Source of the DNA: Paenibacillus sp. BJ-4
GTDB taxonomy: Bacteria; Bacillota; Bacilli; Paenibacillales; Paenibacillaceae
NCBI RefSeq assembly: GCF_020404765.1
Contig: NZ_JAIVEM010000006.1
Location: 124,001-188,000, forward strand
Direction: 5' to 3'
DNA: 64,000 bases
The notes under the pieces were generated by a model, which worked only from the letters and a program-made list of their open reading frames with translations, was not told where the DNA came from and did no database searches. Below are positions 52,377 through 62,149 of the stretch, in pieces; the first letter of the stretch is position 1, and each line of letters opens with the position of its first letter. Both the position numbers and the translations under genes were made by a program.

Positions 52377-53393
52377 TTGGCAAAGGCAAGCAGTCAAGGT
52401 TTAACAGGAAGACAGAAAGCGGCTATTCTTCTGATCACAATGGGGCCAGAAGTATCTGCCCAAATATTCAAACATTTGCGTGATGAGGAGATCGAGCAAC
52501 TTACATTGGAAATTGCCAATGTGCGGAAGGTCGATGCCATTGAAAAAGACTCCATTATGGCCGAGTTTCATCAAATTTGTCTGGCTCAGGAGTACATTTC
52601 CCAAGGCGGTATCAATTACGCGAAAGAAATATTGGAAAAAGCACTCGGATCGCAAAAAGCGGTTGAAGTCATTAACCGTCTGACGGCCACATTACAGGTG
52701 AGACCATTTGATTTTGCCCGCAAGGCTGATCCGAACCAGATTTTGAATTTTATACAAAATGAAAATCCACAAACGATTGCTCTCGTGCTTTCGTACTTGC
52801 AATTCGAACAGGCAGCGGCGATTCTGTCGTCTCTGCCACAGGAAAAGCAAGCAGATGTGGCCCGGCGTGTCGCTGTCATGGACAGCACATCTCCGGAAGT
52901 TATTTCACAAGTAGAACGTGTGCTGGAGCAAAAGCTGTCAGCAACCGCAACGCAGGACTACACGAATGCAGGCGGTATCGAGTCCATAGTTCAGATTTTG
53001 AATGGCGTAGACCGAGGAACCGAACGTACAATTCTCGACTCGCTAGAGATTCAGGACCCTGAACTGGCCGAGGAAATCAAGAAAAGAATGTTCGTATTCG
53101 AGGATATCGTCAATGTGGACAACCGTTCCATTCAACGTATTATCCGCGATATCGACAACTCGGATTTGCAGTTGGCGCTTAAAGTATCCAGTGAAGAAGT
53201 ACGCGATGTGATTTTCCGAAATATGTCGAAACGTATGGCAGAGACCTTCAAAGAGGAAATGGAGTACATGGGACCGGTGCGGCTGCGTGATGTGGAAGAA
53301 GCACAAACACGTATCGTATCGACGATCCGCAGATTGGAAGAGGCCGGTGAGATTATAATCGCACGCGGCGGAGGAGATGACATCATTGTCTAA
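52377..53393 (+). CDS. fliG: Flagellar motor switch protein FliG
   Basis: A 338-aa switch protein with LTGRQKAAILLITMGPEVS, the middle EHPQ-like motif (here NENPQTIALVLSYL) and the C-terminal charged torque helix (DIDNSDLQLALKVSSEEV, RLRDVEEAQTRIV). TTG 52377 is preferred to GTG 52368 because AGAGGTGAG lies 6-8 nt before it and no site precedes the GTG; MAKASSQGL is then the start. It links the MS ring to FliM/FliY and contacts MotA. Confidence 0.95.
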   Translation: MAKASSQGLTGRQKAAILLITMGPEVSAQIFKHLRDEEIEQLTLEIANVRKVDAIEKDSIMAEFHQICLAQEYISQGGINYAKEILEKALGSQKAVEVINRLTATLQVRPFDFARKADPNQILNFIQNENPQTIALVLSYLQFEQAAAILSSLPQEKQADVARRVAVMDSTSPEVISQVERVLEQKLSATATQDYTNAGGIESIVQILNGVDRGTERTILDSLEIQDPELAEEIKKRMFVFEDIVNVDNRSIQRIIRDIDNSDLQLALKVSSEEVRDVIFRNMSKRMAETFKEEMEYMGPVRLRDVEEAQTRIVSTIRRLEEAGEIIIARGGGDDIIV

Positions 53394-54222
53394 CTTGATC
53401 AAATCTTTCCAATATGTGCCTGTAGAGGCTTTGAAAACGATTGACGTGGCACATACGTATGCGCCAGAAACGACGGATGAAGAAGTCACAACGGAATATA
53501 TGGAGCCGGAGCCTCAAAGAGATCATGAGGCTGAACGGCTCCGGGATGAAATGCTGAAAGATGCCAAAGATTTTGCCGAACGCCAGGTTCGTGAGGCAGC
53601 TGAAGAAGCAGAACGGATACTTCAGGAAGCACAGCAGCAGATTGAAGACTGGTGGCAGGAACGACGTGAAAATGACGATCAGTTAACCCAGTCGTTAAAA
53701 GCCGACGGATTCCAGCAAGGCTATGAAGAAGGTCAGAAGCTGGCTGAGGCCGAGCTCCAGACAAAATCGGAGCAAATGATGGAAGAAGCACAGGAAATTC
53801 TGCGTCAGGCCTATGAGATTAAAGAGCAACTAATTCAGGAAGCTGAGCCGTTTTTGGTCGAACTGAGTAGTGCTATTGCTGAAAAAGTCATTGAAAAGCA
53901 GCTTAGTATTGAGCCGGAATATACGATTGAGCTAATTCGCAAAAATTTGGCTCGCAAGCGGGAAAAAGGAACAATCACGTTGTGTGTGTCACCTCAGCAT
54001 TTCGCATTTGTGCAAGGCGCGCGCGAAGAACTGTCATTAACTATTGATTCGCAGGCAGAACTGCAAATTATTCCTGATGGTACTGTGAAAGATCGCGGTT
54101 GTGTCATCCGCTCTTCCTTTGGAAGCGTGGATGCAAGGATTGATACGCAATTAGCGGAGATTAAAAAAGAACTATTGCGTCTGGCACATGAGAATGAGGA
54201 GCGAAGACATGAAGGGGCTTAA
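53386..54222 (+). CDS. fliH: Flagellar assembly protein FliH
   Basis: A 278-aa regulator of the FliI ATPase. A long acidic coiled coil covers residues ~50-150 (EAERLRDEMLKDAKDFAERQ, EEAERILQEAQQQIEDW), followed by the conserved C-terminal half (LVELSSAIAEKVIEKQLS, RGCVIRSSFGSVDARIDTQL). TTG 53386 is chosen because GGAGGAG lies 9 nt upstream and MSNLIKSFQY matches FliH N-termini; the ATG at 53377 touches that site. It overlaps fliG by 8 nt and fliI by 14 nt. Confidence 0.92.
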   Translation: MSNLIKSFQYVPVEALKTIDVAHTYAPETTDEEVTTEYMEPEPQRDHEAERLRDEMLKDAKDFAERQVREAAEEAERILQEAQQQIEDWWQERRENDDQLTQSLKADGFQQGYEEGQKLAEAELQTKSEQMMEEAQEILRQAYEIKEQLIQEAEPFLVELSSAIAEKVIEKQLSIEPEYTIELIRKNLARKREKGTITLCVSPQHFAFVQGAREELSLTIDSQAELQIIPDGTVKDRGCVIRSSFGSVDARIDTQLAEIKKELLRLAHENEERRHEGA

Positions 54223-55528
54223 TGCGCAGCGCTACATGGATCATTTGCGACAGCTGGACCCGGTTCGGGTAAACGGTAAGGTCACACAGGTTATCGGTTT
54301 GATGGTGGAATCAGAAGGTCCAGACGCCAGCATCGGGGATGTTTGTTACATTTATCCGGGTAAAACGGCCAAGCCGCTGCAAGCGGAGGTTGTCGGCTTC
54401 AGAGACAACAAGGTGCTTCTGATGCCGCTGGGAGAACTGCAATCCATTGGTCCGGGTTGTGATGTCGTAGGAACTGGGAAACCACTCAACGTGCAGGTAG
54501 GATCAGAGCTGCTAGGCAAAGTACTGGACGGTTTGGGTCAGCCCTTGGATGGCTCGTTGATCCCCTCGAGAATGGCGAGATATTCGACCTTCAATATTCC
54601 TTCCAATCCTCTGAATCGTCCGCGTGTGCAGGAACCGATCAGTATCGGAGTGCGGGCTATCGATGGATTGCTAACCATTGGTAAAGGGCAACGGGTTGGT
54701 ATTTTTGCAGGATCTGGCGTAGGCAAGAGTACCCTCATGGGCATGATTGCACGTAATACCGAAGCCGATGTCAACGTAATTGCGCTGATCGGAGAACGTG
54801 GACGCGAGGTGCTGGACTTTATCGAACGGGATTTAGGCCCAGAGGGGCTCGAACGTTCTGTAGTCATTGTGGCCACTTCCGACCAACCTGCGTTGATTCG
54901 CATTAAGGGTGCACTCATCGCGACGACGATCGCAGAGTACTTTCGGGATCGCGGGTTGAACGTCATGCTGATGATGGACTCCGTTACCCGGTATGCCATG
55001 GCTCAGCGTGAAGTAGGACTGGCCATAGGGGAGCCGCCGGCAATGAGAGGATACACTCCTTCCGTGTTTGCTAGTTTGCCAAAGCTGCTGGAACGTGCAG
55101 GAACGGGGCCTACTGGCTCCATAACTGCCTTCTATACAGTGCTGGTCGATGGTGACGACATGAACGAGCCCATCGCGGATGCGGTGCGCGGAATTTTGGA
55201 TGGTCACATTGTATTGAACCGGGGGATTGCGAACAAAGGGCATTTTCCCGCAATTGATGTGTTAGCGAGCATTAGTCGGGTCATGAAGGACATCTCACCG
55301 CGTGATCAGATCGAAGCTGCCGAGAACATTAAGCGCTTGATGGCCATTTACAAGGATTCGGAGGACCTGATCAATATCGGGGCCTATCAGCAGGGGTCAA
55401 ATGCAGAAATTGACGAATCCTTGGAGCGCATACGGGATATATGGGACTTTACAAGACAAAGAACAGATGAAAAGACTGAGCTGGACGAGGTACGGGAACG
55501 TTTGATTTCTGAATTTACGAGGAGATGA
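54209..55528 (+). CDS. fliI: Flagellum-specific ATPase FliI
   Basis: A 439-aa type III export ATPase related to F1 beta. Walker A is FAGSGVGKST, with IGERGREVLDFIE and the motif DSVTRYAMAQREVGLA-IGEPPA. ATG 54209 is selected because AATGAGGAGCG precedes it; upstream in-frame ATGs lie inside fliH without sites. It uses ATP to prepare export substrates at the base of the flagellum, held in check by FliH. Confidence 0.97.
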   Translation: MKGLNAQRYMDHLRQLDPVRVNGKVTQVIGLMVESEGPDASIGDVCYIYPGKTAKPLQAEVVGFRDNKVLLMPLGELQSIGPGCDVVGTGKPLNVQVGSELLGKVLDGLGQPLDGSLIPSRMARYSTFNIPSNPLNRPRVQEPISIGVRAIDGLLTIGKGQRVGIFAGSGVGKSTLMGMIARNTEADVNVIALIGERGREVLDFIERDLGPEGLERSVVIVATSDQPALIRIKGALIATTIAEYFRDRGLNVMLMMDSVTRYAMAQREVGLAIGEPPAMRGYTPSVFASLPKLLERAGTGPTGSITAFYTVLVDGDDMNEPIADAVRGILDGHIVLNRGIANKGHFPAIDVLASISRVMKDISPRDQIEAAENIKRLMAIYKDSEDLINIGAYQQGSNAEIDESLERIRDIWDFTRQRTDEKTELDEVRERLISEFTRR

Positions 55529-55538
55529 AGGTTGAACG

Positions 55539-55982
55539 ATGAGATTTCAGTATTCCTTTCAGAAAGTTGTAGACTTGAAAACGAACGAAAAGTCACAGGC
55601 CGAATGGATGCTTTCCAATGCTGTTGGACAATTGCAGGCTGAAGAGCAGACATTGTTACAGCTTGTTGGCGAAAGGAATCGGGTCATATCAGCCATTCTA
55701 AAGGCTGCCGAGGAATGTGCGCCACTCTCTACCATTCAGGAATTACAAGCTTATGTTAATCATCTGGACCAATGTATTACACGCAAGCATAAAGACGTTC
55801 AATATGCGCAGCAAAATGTGCAAAGCAAACAAACCGTTTTGACCGATAAAATGCTGGATGAACAGGTTTGGCTGAAAGCGAGAGAGAAGGCCAACGTGAA
55901 ATTCCAACAGGAAATGCTCCTGCGCGAGCAGAACGAGCTGGATGAAATGGCTTCCGTGCGATTTGCCATGAAAGCCCGGTAA
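55539..55982 (+). CDS. fliJ: Flagellar export protein FliJ
   Basis: A 147-aa coiled-coil protein: FQYSFQKVVDLKTNEKSQAE at the N-terminus and KAREKANVKFQQEMLLREQNE near the end. FliJ is the stalk-like partner of FliI. It lies 10 nt after fliI. GATGAAGG is the probable ribosome binding site. Length equals Bacillus FliJ (147 aa). Confidence 0.93.
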   Translation: MRFQYSFQKVVDLKTNEKSQAEWMLSNAVGQLQAEEQTLLQLVGERNRVISAILKAAEECAPLSTIQELQAYVNHLDQCITRKHKDVQYAQQNVQSKQTVLTDKMLDEQVWLKAREKANVKFQQEMLLREQNELDEMASVRFAMKAR

Positions 55983-56029
55983 GCGGAAAGTCATAGGATA
56001 CGCATATCAGCTGCCTGAGGAGGAAGACG

Positions 56030-57025
56030 ATGGCACAGAAGTTAGCAGAAAATGAACTGGATATGGATTTAGAAAAAGAATCAGGCGGGGGATTTGAACG
56101 GTTTATGTTTTTCCTGATCCCGATTGTTTTCACAATCGTTCTGGTCGGGGTCCTGCTTACACTGTTCAATATGGATTTCAGAAGCGAAATGATTTCATTG
56201 GGGAACAAGATTCCAATCGTAAAAAATTGGCTTCCTGAATCGAAAGATAAGACTGCTCAGACGAAAGAGGCAGATCAGAAGGCCCAGTCTGAAAGTTCTG
56301 AAGCAACCATTCAGCAGTTAAAGGAAGATTTGGCCAAACAGACAGAGGAGCTTAAAAAGGCATCCGCTGCCAAAACGGCCCAGGATAAAAAGGTTACAGA
56401 GCTACAGAATCAAGTCAATACGATGCAAACGCAACAATCACAACAGTCGCAGACCGGTCAACAGGGACAGACAGGTACGCAAGCCGCAGGCACTACTGCT
56501 AGCGGAACAGCGAATGAAGATCCATATGTAAAGCAGGCGAAGGATCTTGCTTCCATGTATGAAGGAATGACAGCAAGCAAGGCAGCACCGATTATGGAAA
56601 ACCTGACTACGGAAGAAACTGTACAACTGTTAAGCTACATGGATCCTGCAAACAGTGCGAAAATCCTGCAAAAGATGGATGCCAAAAAGGCAGCCGATAT
56701 TACCATGGCACTGAAAAATGTAACGCCATCTACGGATTTGTCAGTAGCTGCGTTGCAGTCCCGTCTGAAAAAGGATCAAGGTAGCACAGCGGGGACGACA
56801 AGTAAAAGCTTGCAAAGCACGCAAATCAGCAGCACATTTGCTTCCATGGACAAGAAAAGCGGTGCTGAACTTATTTTACAAACTTACAAAATCAGTCCGG
56901 ACAAGGCACTAAACATATTAAATACAGTAGATGATTCAACACGTGCTTCTTTACTGCAAAATATGTCTGCCAAGGATGCGGGCCAAACCGCAAAAATTTT
57001 GAACAAGCTGATGGGCAGCAAGTAA
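56030..57025 (+). CDS. MotE/YlxF-like flagellar operon protein
   Basis: A 331-aa protein with one transmembrane helix near residues 24-46 (FMFFLIPIVFTIVLVGVLLTL), a coiled coil (residues ~85-135) and two MgtE-N-like helical repeats (LASMYEGMTASKAAPIMENL, ELILQTYKISPDKALNILN). This layout matches YlxF of Bacillus and MotE-type chaperones. The helical repeats probably face outside or bind partners; role is inferred. A Gln/Thr-rich linker at ~135-160 separates the parts. GAGGAGGAAG precedes ATG 56030. Confidence 0.85.
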   Translation: MAQKLAENELDMDLEKESGGGFERFMFFLIPIVFTIVLVGVLLTLFNMDFRSEMISLGNKIPIVKNWLPESKDKTAQTKEADQKAQSESSEATIQQLKEDLAKQTEELKKASAAKTAQDKKVTELQNQVNTMQTQQSQQSQTGQQGQTGTQAAGTTASGTANEDPYVKQAKDLASMYEGMTASKAAPIMENLTTEETVQLLSYMDPANSAKILQKMDAKKAADITMALKNVTPSTDLSVAALQSRLKKDQGSTAGTTSKSLQSTQISSTFASMDKKSGAELILQTYKISPDKALNILNTVDDSTRASLLQNMSAKDAGQTAKILNKLMGSK

Positions 57026-57051
57026 TGTCAATGAAGGGAGGTGAAAAATAA

Positions 57052-58509
57052 ATGACCCTTATTTCTCAAAGCGTATCTCTTGCTTCCAGTCAGACAGCGA
57101 GTGGCACGACGTCAGCATCAACAACGAATACAGCAGCTGCAGGAGCGACAAACGGTGCTTTTAATCAAACACTTACGCAAATGATGACAGGCGGGCAAAC
57201 GGGCTCAGCTGGGACTGATGCTAACGGTTCTCCATTAGTTATGGTACTTCCACTTATTGCGGCTGGAGAATCTGCGGAAGCTCCAACCGAGCCGCTTGTC
57301 GAAACATTGGCTCCTTTGCTGCAAAAACTTGCTAAGTTGGATGATCAGGTAGCTGCTGATCCTGCTCTGCTTGCAGCTCTGCAATCGTGGATTCAGCAAG
57401 TTCAGCAGTTTTTGCAAGGCGGCGGAACAAATCAACAGACAGATGGTGGAGAATCGACAGAGCCAGCAGGCTTAACAGCTTTGGCAGCTAATCCGGCTAC
57501 TCTTCAATTTGCATTGCAGGACGCTTTGTCACAGCTTGCTAATGTAGCAGAACAGGCTTCGGGAGAACAGAGGTCCCAGGTGACACAGCTGCTACAATCG
57601 CTTCAAAGCGTGACGGCTGGTACAGGAACTATTTCCGATGAGCAGTGGAGTGGTGTGATGAAGGCTGTGGAACTTGCTGATGGTGGAGATTCACAAGCGG
57701 CTCAACCTCCTGCAAATCGGACTAATGGTACTCAGACATTAACTACAGCTTCTACAGACAAACAGGTTGTTGCTCCTGAGCAGCAAGCGAGTCAAGGTGG
57801 AACAAGTCAACAAGGCTCAGAAGGACAGCGTTCATCAACTAATCTTCATGTTCAAGCTGCAGTTAAAGCGACTGCAACGGATGAAGCCAGTACAATCGTA
57901 GACGCAACTGAGCAAGTGGATCCGGCAGCAACTGACAATCAGACTCCAGTGATCACGACTGCAGGACAGCTTTCGGTACAGACACAAGGAACAACCCCTT
58001 CGGCTCCGGCTCAACCCGTGGTACATGTACGGCAATTTGCCAAGGAAATGACTGAATTTGTAGTGCAGAAGCTTGATATTGTAAAGCATTCCGGCGTGAC
58101 GGAAGCGACGATCATGCTTCGTCCAGATCATCTCGGTCAGCTGGAAGTTAAGCTGACGATGCAGAACGGTCATCTGGTTGCCCAGTTCATGACCGAGCAT
58201 AGCGGAGCGAAAGATTTGCTGGAACAGCAAATGTCGCAACTACGTGCCAGCTTGCAAAGCCAAGGTATCCAGGTGGATAAGGTGGAAGTAACACATAATG
58301 AATCACTTTCCTCCCATATGTATCAGGATGGCCGCGGCTCTAGTGCTAATCAACAACAGCAATCCAACCAGCGTTCCAAAGCTCAAGGCAGAGAAGAGAA
58401 CGAGGACGCATTGAAGGTAGCCGAAATGGCAGAAGAGCTGCGCAGTTGGACAGCTGAACAACGCGCAGATGAGGTGAATCGGGCAGGTTCCTTTACAGCG
58501 CAAGCGTAA
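57052..58509 (+). CDS. fliK: Flagellar hook-length control protein FliK
   Basis: A 485-aa protein. Residues 1-320 are low-complexity, rich in Ala, Gln, Thr and Gly, as expected of the length-measuring part. The conserved C-terminal domain begins at about residue 340 (VTEATIMLRPDHLGQLEVKLTM, LRASLQSQGIQVDKVEVTH) and switches export specificity from rod/hook to filament. AAGGGAGGTG precedes ATG 57052. Its position after the motE-like gene and before flgD is standard for Bacillales. Confidence 0.93.
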   Translation: MTLISQSVSLASSQTASGTTSASTTNTAAAGATNGAFNQTLTQMMTGGQTGSAGTDANGSPLVMVLPLIAAGESAEAPTEPLVETLAPLLQKLAKLDDQVAADPALLAALQSWIQQVQQFLQGGGTNQQTDGGESTEPAGLTALAANPATLQFALQDALSQLANVAEQASGEQRSQVTQLLQSLQSVTAGTGTISDEQWSGVMKAVELADGGDSQAAQPPANRTNGTQTLTTASTDKQVVAPEQQASQGGTSQQGSEGQRSSTNLHVQAAVKATATDEASTIVDATEQVDPAATDNQTPVITTAGQLSVQTQGTTPSAPAQPVVHVRQFAKEMTEFVVQKLDIVKHSGVTEATIMLRPDHLGQLEVKLTMQNGHLVAQFMTEHSGAKDLLEQQMSQLRASLQSQGIQVDKVEVTHNESLSSHMYQDGRGSSANQQQQSNQRSKAQGREENEDALKVAEMAEELRSWTAEQRADEVNRAGSFTAQA

Positions 58510-58528
58510 TGATGGAGGTGAGAACACA

Positions 58529-59062
58529 ATGACGACTACAGACAACAATGTATCCACCAGTAACGTCTGGCCGAATTACAATGTCAATAATGTCAAAACA
58601 GCAAGTGCCAAGGATACCAAAACGATGGGGAAGGATCAATTTTTAAAAATTTTGATCACTCAGCTGCAAAATCAGGACCCGATGCAGCCTTTGGAGGATA
58701 AAGAATTTATCGCTCAAATGGCCCAGTTTTCTTCGGTGGAGCAACTGATGAACATTTCTACGCAGTTGAATGCATTGGGACAGTCTTTGGGTACAGCCTC
58801 CGGATTGATAGGTAAGGAAGTCAGCTGGATTGAGGCAGGTAAAAAAGATCCTCTGACGGGTGAAACAGCTGCAGGTACAACGAAAAGTGGAATCGTAGAT
58901 TCCATCGTTATTCGCGACGGTGTGCAGTATGCCAAAATGGGAGCGTCCGAGGTAGCATTAAAAGATGTTACATCGGTAAGCCAGGCTAACTCAACGGCTC
59001 CCGCAACAGAAACGTCAGATACTACACCATCTTCCTCTACTGGAAGCGGTGAGAACTCATGA
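58529..59062 (+). CDS. flgD: Flagellar hook assembly protein FlgD
   Basis: A 177-aa hook cap protein with the N-terminal family block MGKDQFLKILITQLQNQDPMQPLED and EFIAQMAQFSSVEQL. The C-terminal part is short and ends in a Ser/Thr-rich tail, as in Bacillus (YlxG). FlgD caps the growing hook. GATGGAGGTGAG is its ribosome binding site; its stop overlaps the next start (ATGA). Confidence 0.94.
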   Translation: MTTTDNNVSTSNVWPNYNVNNVKTASAKDTKTMGKDQFLKILITQLQNQDPMQPLEDKEFIAQMAQFSSVEQLMNISTQLNALGQSLGTASGLIGKEVSWIEAGKKDPLTGETAAGTTKSGIVDSIVIRDGVQYAKMGASEVALKDVTSVSQANSTAPATETSDTTPSSSTGSGENS

Positions 59063-59439
59063 ATGACAGGATAACGGTTGGACGTCTTTTTCCAGCCAAC
59101 GTTCCTCCAGCAGCGATACCGCAAAACCGAACAAATTCAGTGCCGAAGGATGCAAAACCATTCGATCAGGTGCTGCAGGAACAGGTTCTGAAGCTGAGCA
59201 ACCATGCAGCCAAGCGGTTGGAGCAGCGAGGAATAGAGTTGAGAAGTGACCAGATGGCAAAGATTAACTCAGCTGTCGATAAAGCAGCTGCCAAAGGTGC
59301 TAAGGAATCATTGATTTTAATGCAGGATATGGCTTTGATTGTAAGTGTGCCTAATCGAACTGTTGTTACCGCGATGGACAAGCAATCCATGGAGGATAAC
59401 GTATTTACGCAAATAGATAGTGCCGTAATTATTTCATAA
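59059..59439 (+). CDS. Flagellar operon protein (TIGR02530 type)
   Basis: A 126-aa protein with FDQVLQEQVLKLSNHAAKRLEQRGIEL, then MAKINSAVDKAAAKGAKESLILMQDMALIVSVPNRTVVTAM, which fits the small flagellar operon protein found between flgD and flgE in many Firmicutes. Its exact role is not established. It overlaps flgD by 4 nt and is cytosolic by sequence. Confidence 0.85.
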   Translation: MNDRITVGRLFPANVPPAAIPQNRTNSVPKDAKPFDQVLQEQVLKLSNHAAKRLEQRGIELRSDQMAKINSAVDKAAAKGAKESLILMQDMALIVSVPNRTVVTAMDKQSMEDNVFTQIDSAVIIS

Positions 59440-59543
59440 AAAATGTACACGAAGTGGCTGGCCCGAATAGGAAAGCCATGAAAAAGCCGCGGATCGACTG
59501 ATGCGGTCAACTAAGCAACCAATCAGAGGAGGATTTATACTCA

Positions 59544-60353
59544 ATGTTGAGATCAATGTATTCAGGTGTATCGGGCATGAAGGGCTTTCAAACGAAGCTG
59601 GACGTTATCGGTAACAACATTGCCAACGTAAATACTACAGGCTTTAAGTCCAGCCGGGTGATGTTCAAAGACATTTTGAGCCAGACAAGTTCAGGAGCAA
59701 GCGCACCAGACGCAACAACAACTGCAGGACAAAATGCCAAGCAGGTAGGTTTGGGAGTATCAGTTAGCTCCATTGATACATTACATCTTCCAGGTAGCGC
59801 AATGACCACTAATAATCCGACAGATATGCGGATTAACGGTGACGGATTTTTCTTGGTCAAAATGAATGATGCGCAGGAAGTCCCTTACCTGACTCGTGCG
59901 GGTGACTTCCACGTGGATGCGAACCGAAATCTGGTGACCTCCGATGGATTTTTCGTAACAGACACAGGCGGAACTCCAATTACACTTGCTGACAATGTTG
60001 CTTCGTTCTCTGTTCAACAGGACGGTACGATTGTACAGCAATTACAAGACGGAACAGTTGATAATGGCACACAAATCGGATTAGCCAGAGTCACGAACCC
60101 AGAAGGCTTAGAAAAAATCGGAGGAAGCTTGTACCGTACAACAGTGAACTCCAACATTGATGCTATAGAGCCAGGAGTAGCGAACGCTGATGGCTTGGGA
60201 GCTATCATCTCTGGTCAGCTGGAGATGTCCAACGTTGATCTGACCGGCGAATTTACCGAAATGATCGTAGCGCAGCGTGGCTTCCAGGCGAACTCACGTA
60301 TCATTACGACTTCGGATGAAGTGCTTCAGGAAGTTGTAAACTTGAAACGATAA
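59544..60353 (+). CDS. flgE: Flagellar hook protein FlgE / rod protein FlgG family
   Basis: A 269-aa protein with the N-terminal rod-hook signature (MLRSMYSGVSGMKGFQTKLD, IGNNIANVNTTGFKSSR), NGDGFFLV and the C-terminal VDLTGEFTEMIVAQRGFQANSR. The short length and its position make it the counterpart of Bacillus FlgE (264 aa, formerly annotated FlgG). It polymerises into the hook. CAGAGGAGGA precedes ATG 59544. Calling it FlgG would be equally defensible by sequence alone. Confidence 0.88.
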   Translation: MLRSMYSGVSGMKGFQTKLDVIGNNIANVNTTGFKSSRVMFKDILSQTSSGASAPDATTTAGQNAKQVGLGVSVSSIDTLHLPGSAMTTNNPTDMRINGDGFFLVKMNDAQEVPYLTRAGDFHVDANRNLVTSDGFFVTDTGGTPITLADNVASFSVQQDGTIVQQLQDGTVDNGTQIGLARVTNPEGLEKIGGSLYRTTVNSNIDAIEPGVANADGLGAIISGQLEMSNVDLTGEFTEMIVAQRGFQANSRIITTSDEVLQEVVNLKR

Positions 60354-60413
60354 TCTCATTTAAACGCGGAGGAGTAGAGGCTCCTCCGCACCTATCAGGA
60401 GGTTGGTGTTACG

Positions 60414-60638
60414 ATGATCCCGTTGACGCGGCTGAACGGCTCGCCTATGTGGCTTAATGCGCTGCTCATTGAGACTGTGGAGGAAACGCCGGATACATAC
60501 GTCACTTTGGTGACGGGGAAACGGTTGATTGTATTGGAAAAAGCGGCAGATGTCGTCTCCTTAATTAAGGGTTACAGCCGTGAAATCGGCATCCATGCCG
60601 CCACGATAAAAGTGCAACAAATGGAGGAAGACGAATGA
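60414..60638 (+). CDS. flbD: FlbD/SwrD family flagellar protein
   Basis: A 74-aa protein: MIPLTRLNGSPMWLNALLIE, then TYVTLVTGKRLIVLEKAADVV. This is the small FlbD family; in B. subtilis the homologue SwrD increases motor torque for swarming. CAGGAGG lies 10 nt before ATG 60414. The stop overlaps fliL (ATGA). Confidence 0.92.
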   Translation: MIPLTRLNGSPMWLNALLIETVEETPDTYVTLVTGKRLIVLEKAADVVSLIKGYSREIGIHAATIKVQQMEEDE

Positions 60639-61108
60639 AGAAGATGCTGCCATGGCTCATTACAATTTTACTCGCGATTACTTTGATTGCAGGCGCGGCC
60701 TTTGTACTTGTACCAGCGCTTAGCGGGAAGAAGTCGGAAGTCACTCCGAATGCGCAAGCTGCTCAAGCAGAACAGCTTCCAAGATTATCAGCAGATGAAC
60801 TGGTAGAAGTGAGTTCTGAAATTACCGGCATCAAAACAAATTTAGCGGACGCCGATTACATTGTACAGATGAATCTTTCTTTCCAATTGAACGATGCCAA
60901 AGCAAAAGAAGCTTTTGAAAAAATCAAAGACATTAGTATTAAGCCTATCGTTATTCAATTACTTGCAGACACCAAACCTGATGAGCTCAGAACGGCTAAA
61001 GGCCGTAGCCAATTCAGTGACAGGCTGACGGATCTCATCAACAAGTCGCTCCCTGAAGGTCACCTGGGGAACGCCAAAATTACAGACTTTTTGCTGGCAT
61101 CCATTTGA
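60635..61108 (+). CDS. fliL: Flagellar basal body-associated protein FliL
   Basis: A 157-aa single-pass membrane protein: a helix at residues 6-28 (LITILLAITLIAGAAFVLVPAL), then a periplasm-side domain (YIVQMNLSFQLNDAKAKEAFE, FSDRLTDLINKSL). FliL surrounds the stator near the motor. Its start overlaps flbD by 4 nt and uses AATGGAGGAAG as ribosome binding site. Confidence 0.95.
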   Translation: MKKMLPWLITILLAITLIAGAAFVLVPALSGKKSEVTPNAQAAQAEQLPRLSADELVEVSSEITGIKTNLADADYIVQMNLSFQLNDAKAKEAFEKIKDISIKPIVIQLLADTKPDELRTAKGRSQFSDRLTDLINKSLPEGHLGNAKITDFLLASI

Positions 61109-61150
61109 TTCCAGGTGAACTTGTCAGGACACGTAAGGGGGTGAATAACA

Positions 61151-62149
61151 TTGGTGGATGTACTGTCACAAGGGGAAATTGATGCCCTTTTAGCAGCTCT
61201 TTCGTCCGGTGAAATGGATGCGGAAGAACTTAAAAAGGAAGATACCCAAAAGAAAGTTCGCGCTTATGATTTTAAAAGGGCGCTTCGTTTTTCCAAGGAT
61301 CATATACGGAGTCTGACGCGGATACACGAAAATTTTGCGCGGTATCTGACCACTTATTTTTCAGCACAGCTCCGTACATTTGTCCAAATTAATGTCGTTC
61401 AGGTGGAGCAGCTTCCTTATGATGAATTCATTCGCTCCATTCCGAAAATGACCATTCTGAACATTTTTGAAGCTGAACCACTGGAAGGCCGAATGGTGCT
61501 TGAGGTTCACCCGAATGTAGCTTATGCCATGTTGGACAGGCTTCTCGGAGGAACAGGCTCGGCACCGTCCAAGGTTACCGCGTTGACAGAAATCGAGACG
61601 ACAATCATGGAGCGGATTTTCAGTCGTACCTTTGACAGCCTGCAAGAGGCCTGGAAAACGGTACTGGACATTGAACCGCGTCTGGAGGCGATGGAAACCA
61701 ATCCACAGTTTATGCAGATTGTTTCGCCGAATGAAACGATTGCTCTGATTTCGCTCAGCACCAAAATTGGTGATACCACGGGGATGATTAACCTCTGTAT
61801 CCCGCATGTGGTATTGGAGCCCATTATGGCCAGACTGTCCACGCACCAGTGGTTTACATCCGAAAAGAAATCAAGGGCGCCTGAAGAGATTGACGCCTTG
61901 AGATTACGGGTCACCAAAGCAGAACTTCCTATTATTGCTGAGTTAGGTGAATCCCGGATAAATGTGGCTGAGTTTCTTGGCCTTTCGGTAGGGGATGTCA
62001 TTTCATTGAACAAACCTGTTAAGGAAGGACTGTCCATCCGGATAGGCGAGAAATTGAAGTTTATGGGAAGTCCCGGCATGGTAAGAGATCGTGTTGCCGT
62101 ACAAATTGATGAAATTGTCAACGAAGGAGTTGAAGAAATTGACGAGTAA
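61151..62149 (+). CDS. fliM: Flagellar motor switch protein FliM
   Basis: A 332-aa switch protein. It starts with the CheY-P-binding peptide LSQGEIDALLAAL, followed by KVRAYDFKRALRFSKDHIRSL and the CheC-like middle domain (MVLEVHPNVAYAMLDRLLGG), and ends with a FliN-like C-terminal domain (VSVGDVISLNKPVKEG). Start is TTG 61151 or GTG 61154, both behind AAGGGGG. It binds phospho-CheY and FliG. The 3' end overlaps fliY by 11 nt. Confidence 0.97.
   Translation: MVDVLSQGEIDALLAALSSGEMDAEELKKEDTQKKVRAYDFKRALRFSKDHIRSLTRIHENFARYLTTYFSAQLRTFVQINVVQVEQLPYDEFIRSIPKMTILNIFEAEPLEGRMVLEVHPNVAYAMLDRLLGGTGSAPSKVTALTEIETTIMERIFSRTFDSLQEAWKTVLDIEPRLEAMETNPQFMQIVSPNETIALISLSTKIGDTTGMINLCIPHVVLEPIMARLSTHQWFTSEKKSRAPEEIDALRLRVTKAELPIIAELGESRINVAEFLGLSVGDVISLNKPVKEGLSIRIGEKLKFMGSPGMVRDRVAVQIDEIVNEGVEEIDE

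Noticed and set aside
61522..62121. 199-residue frame antisense to fliM
   Set aside because: It lies wholly within fliM and has no translation signals.
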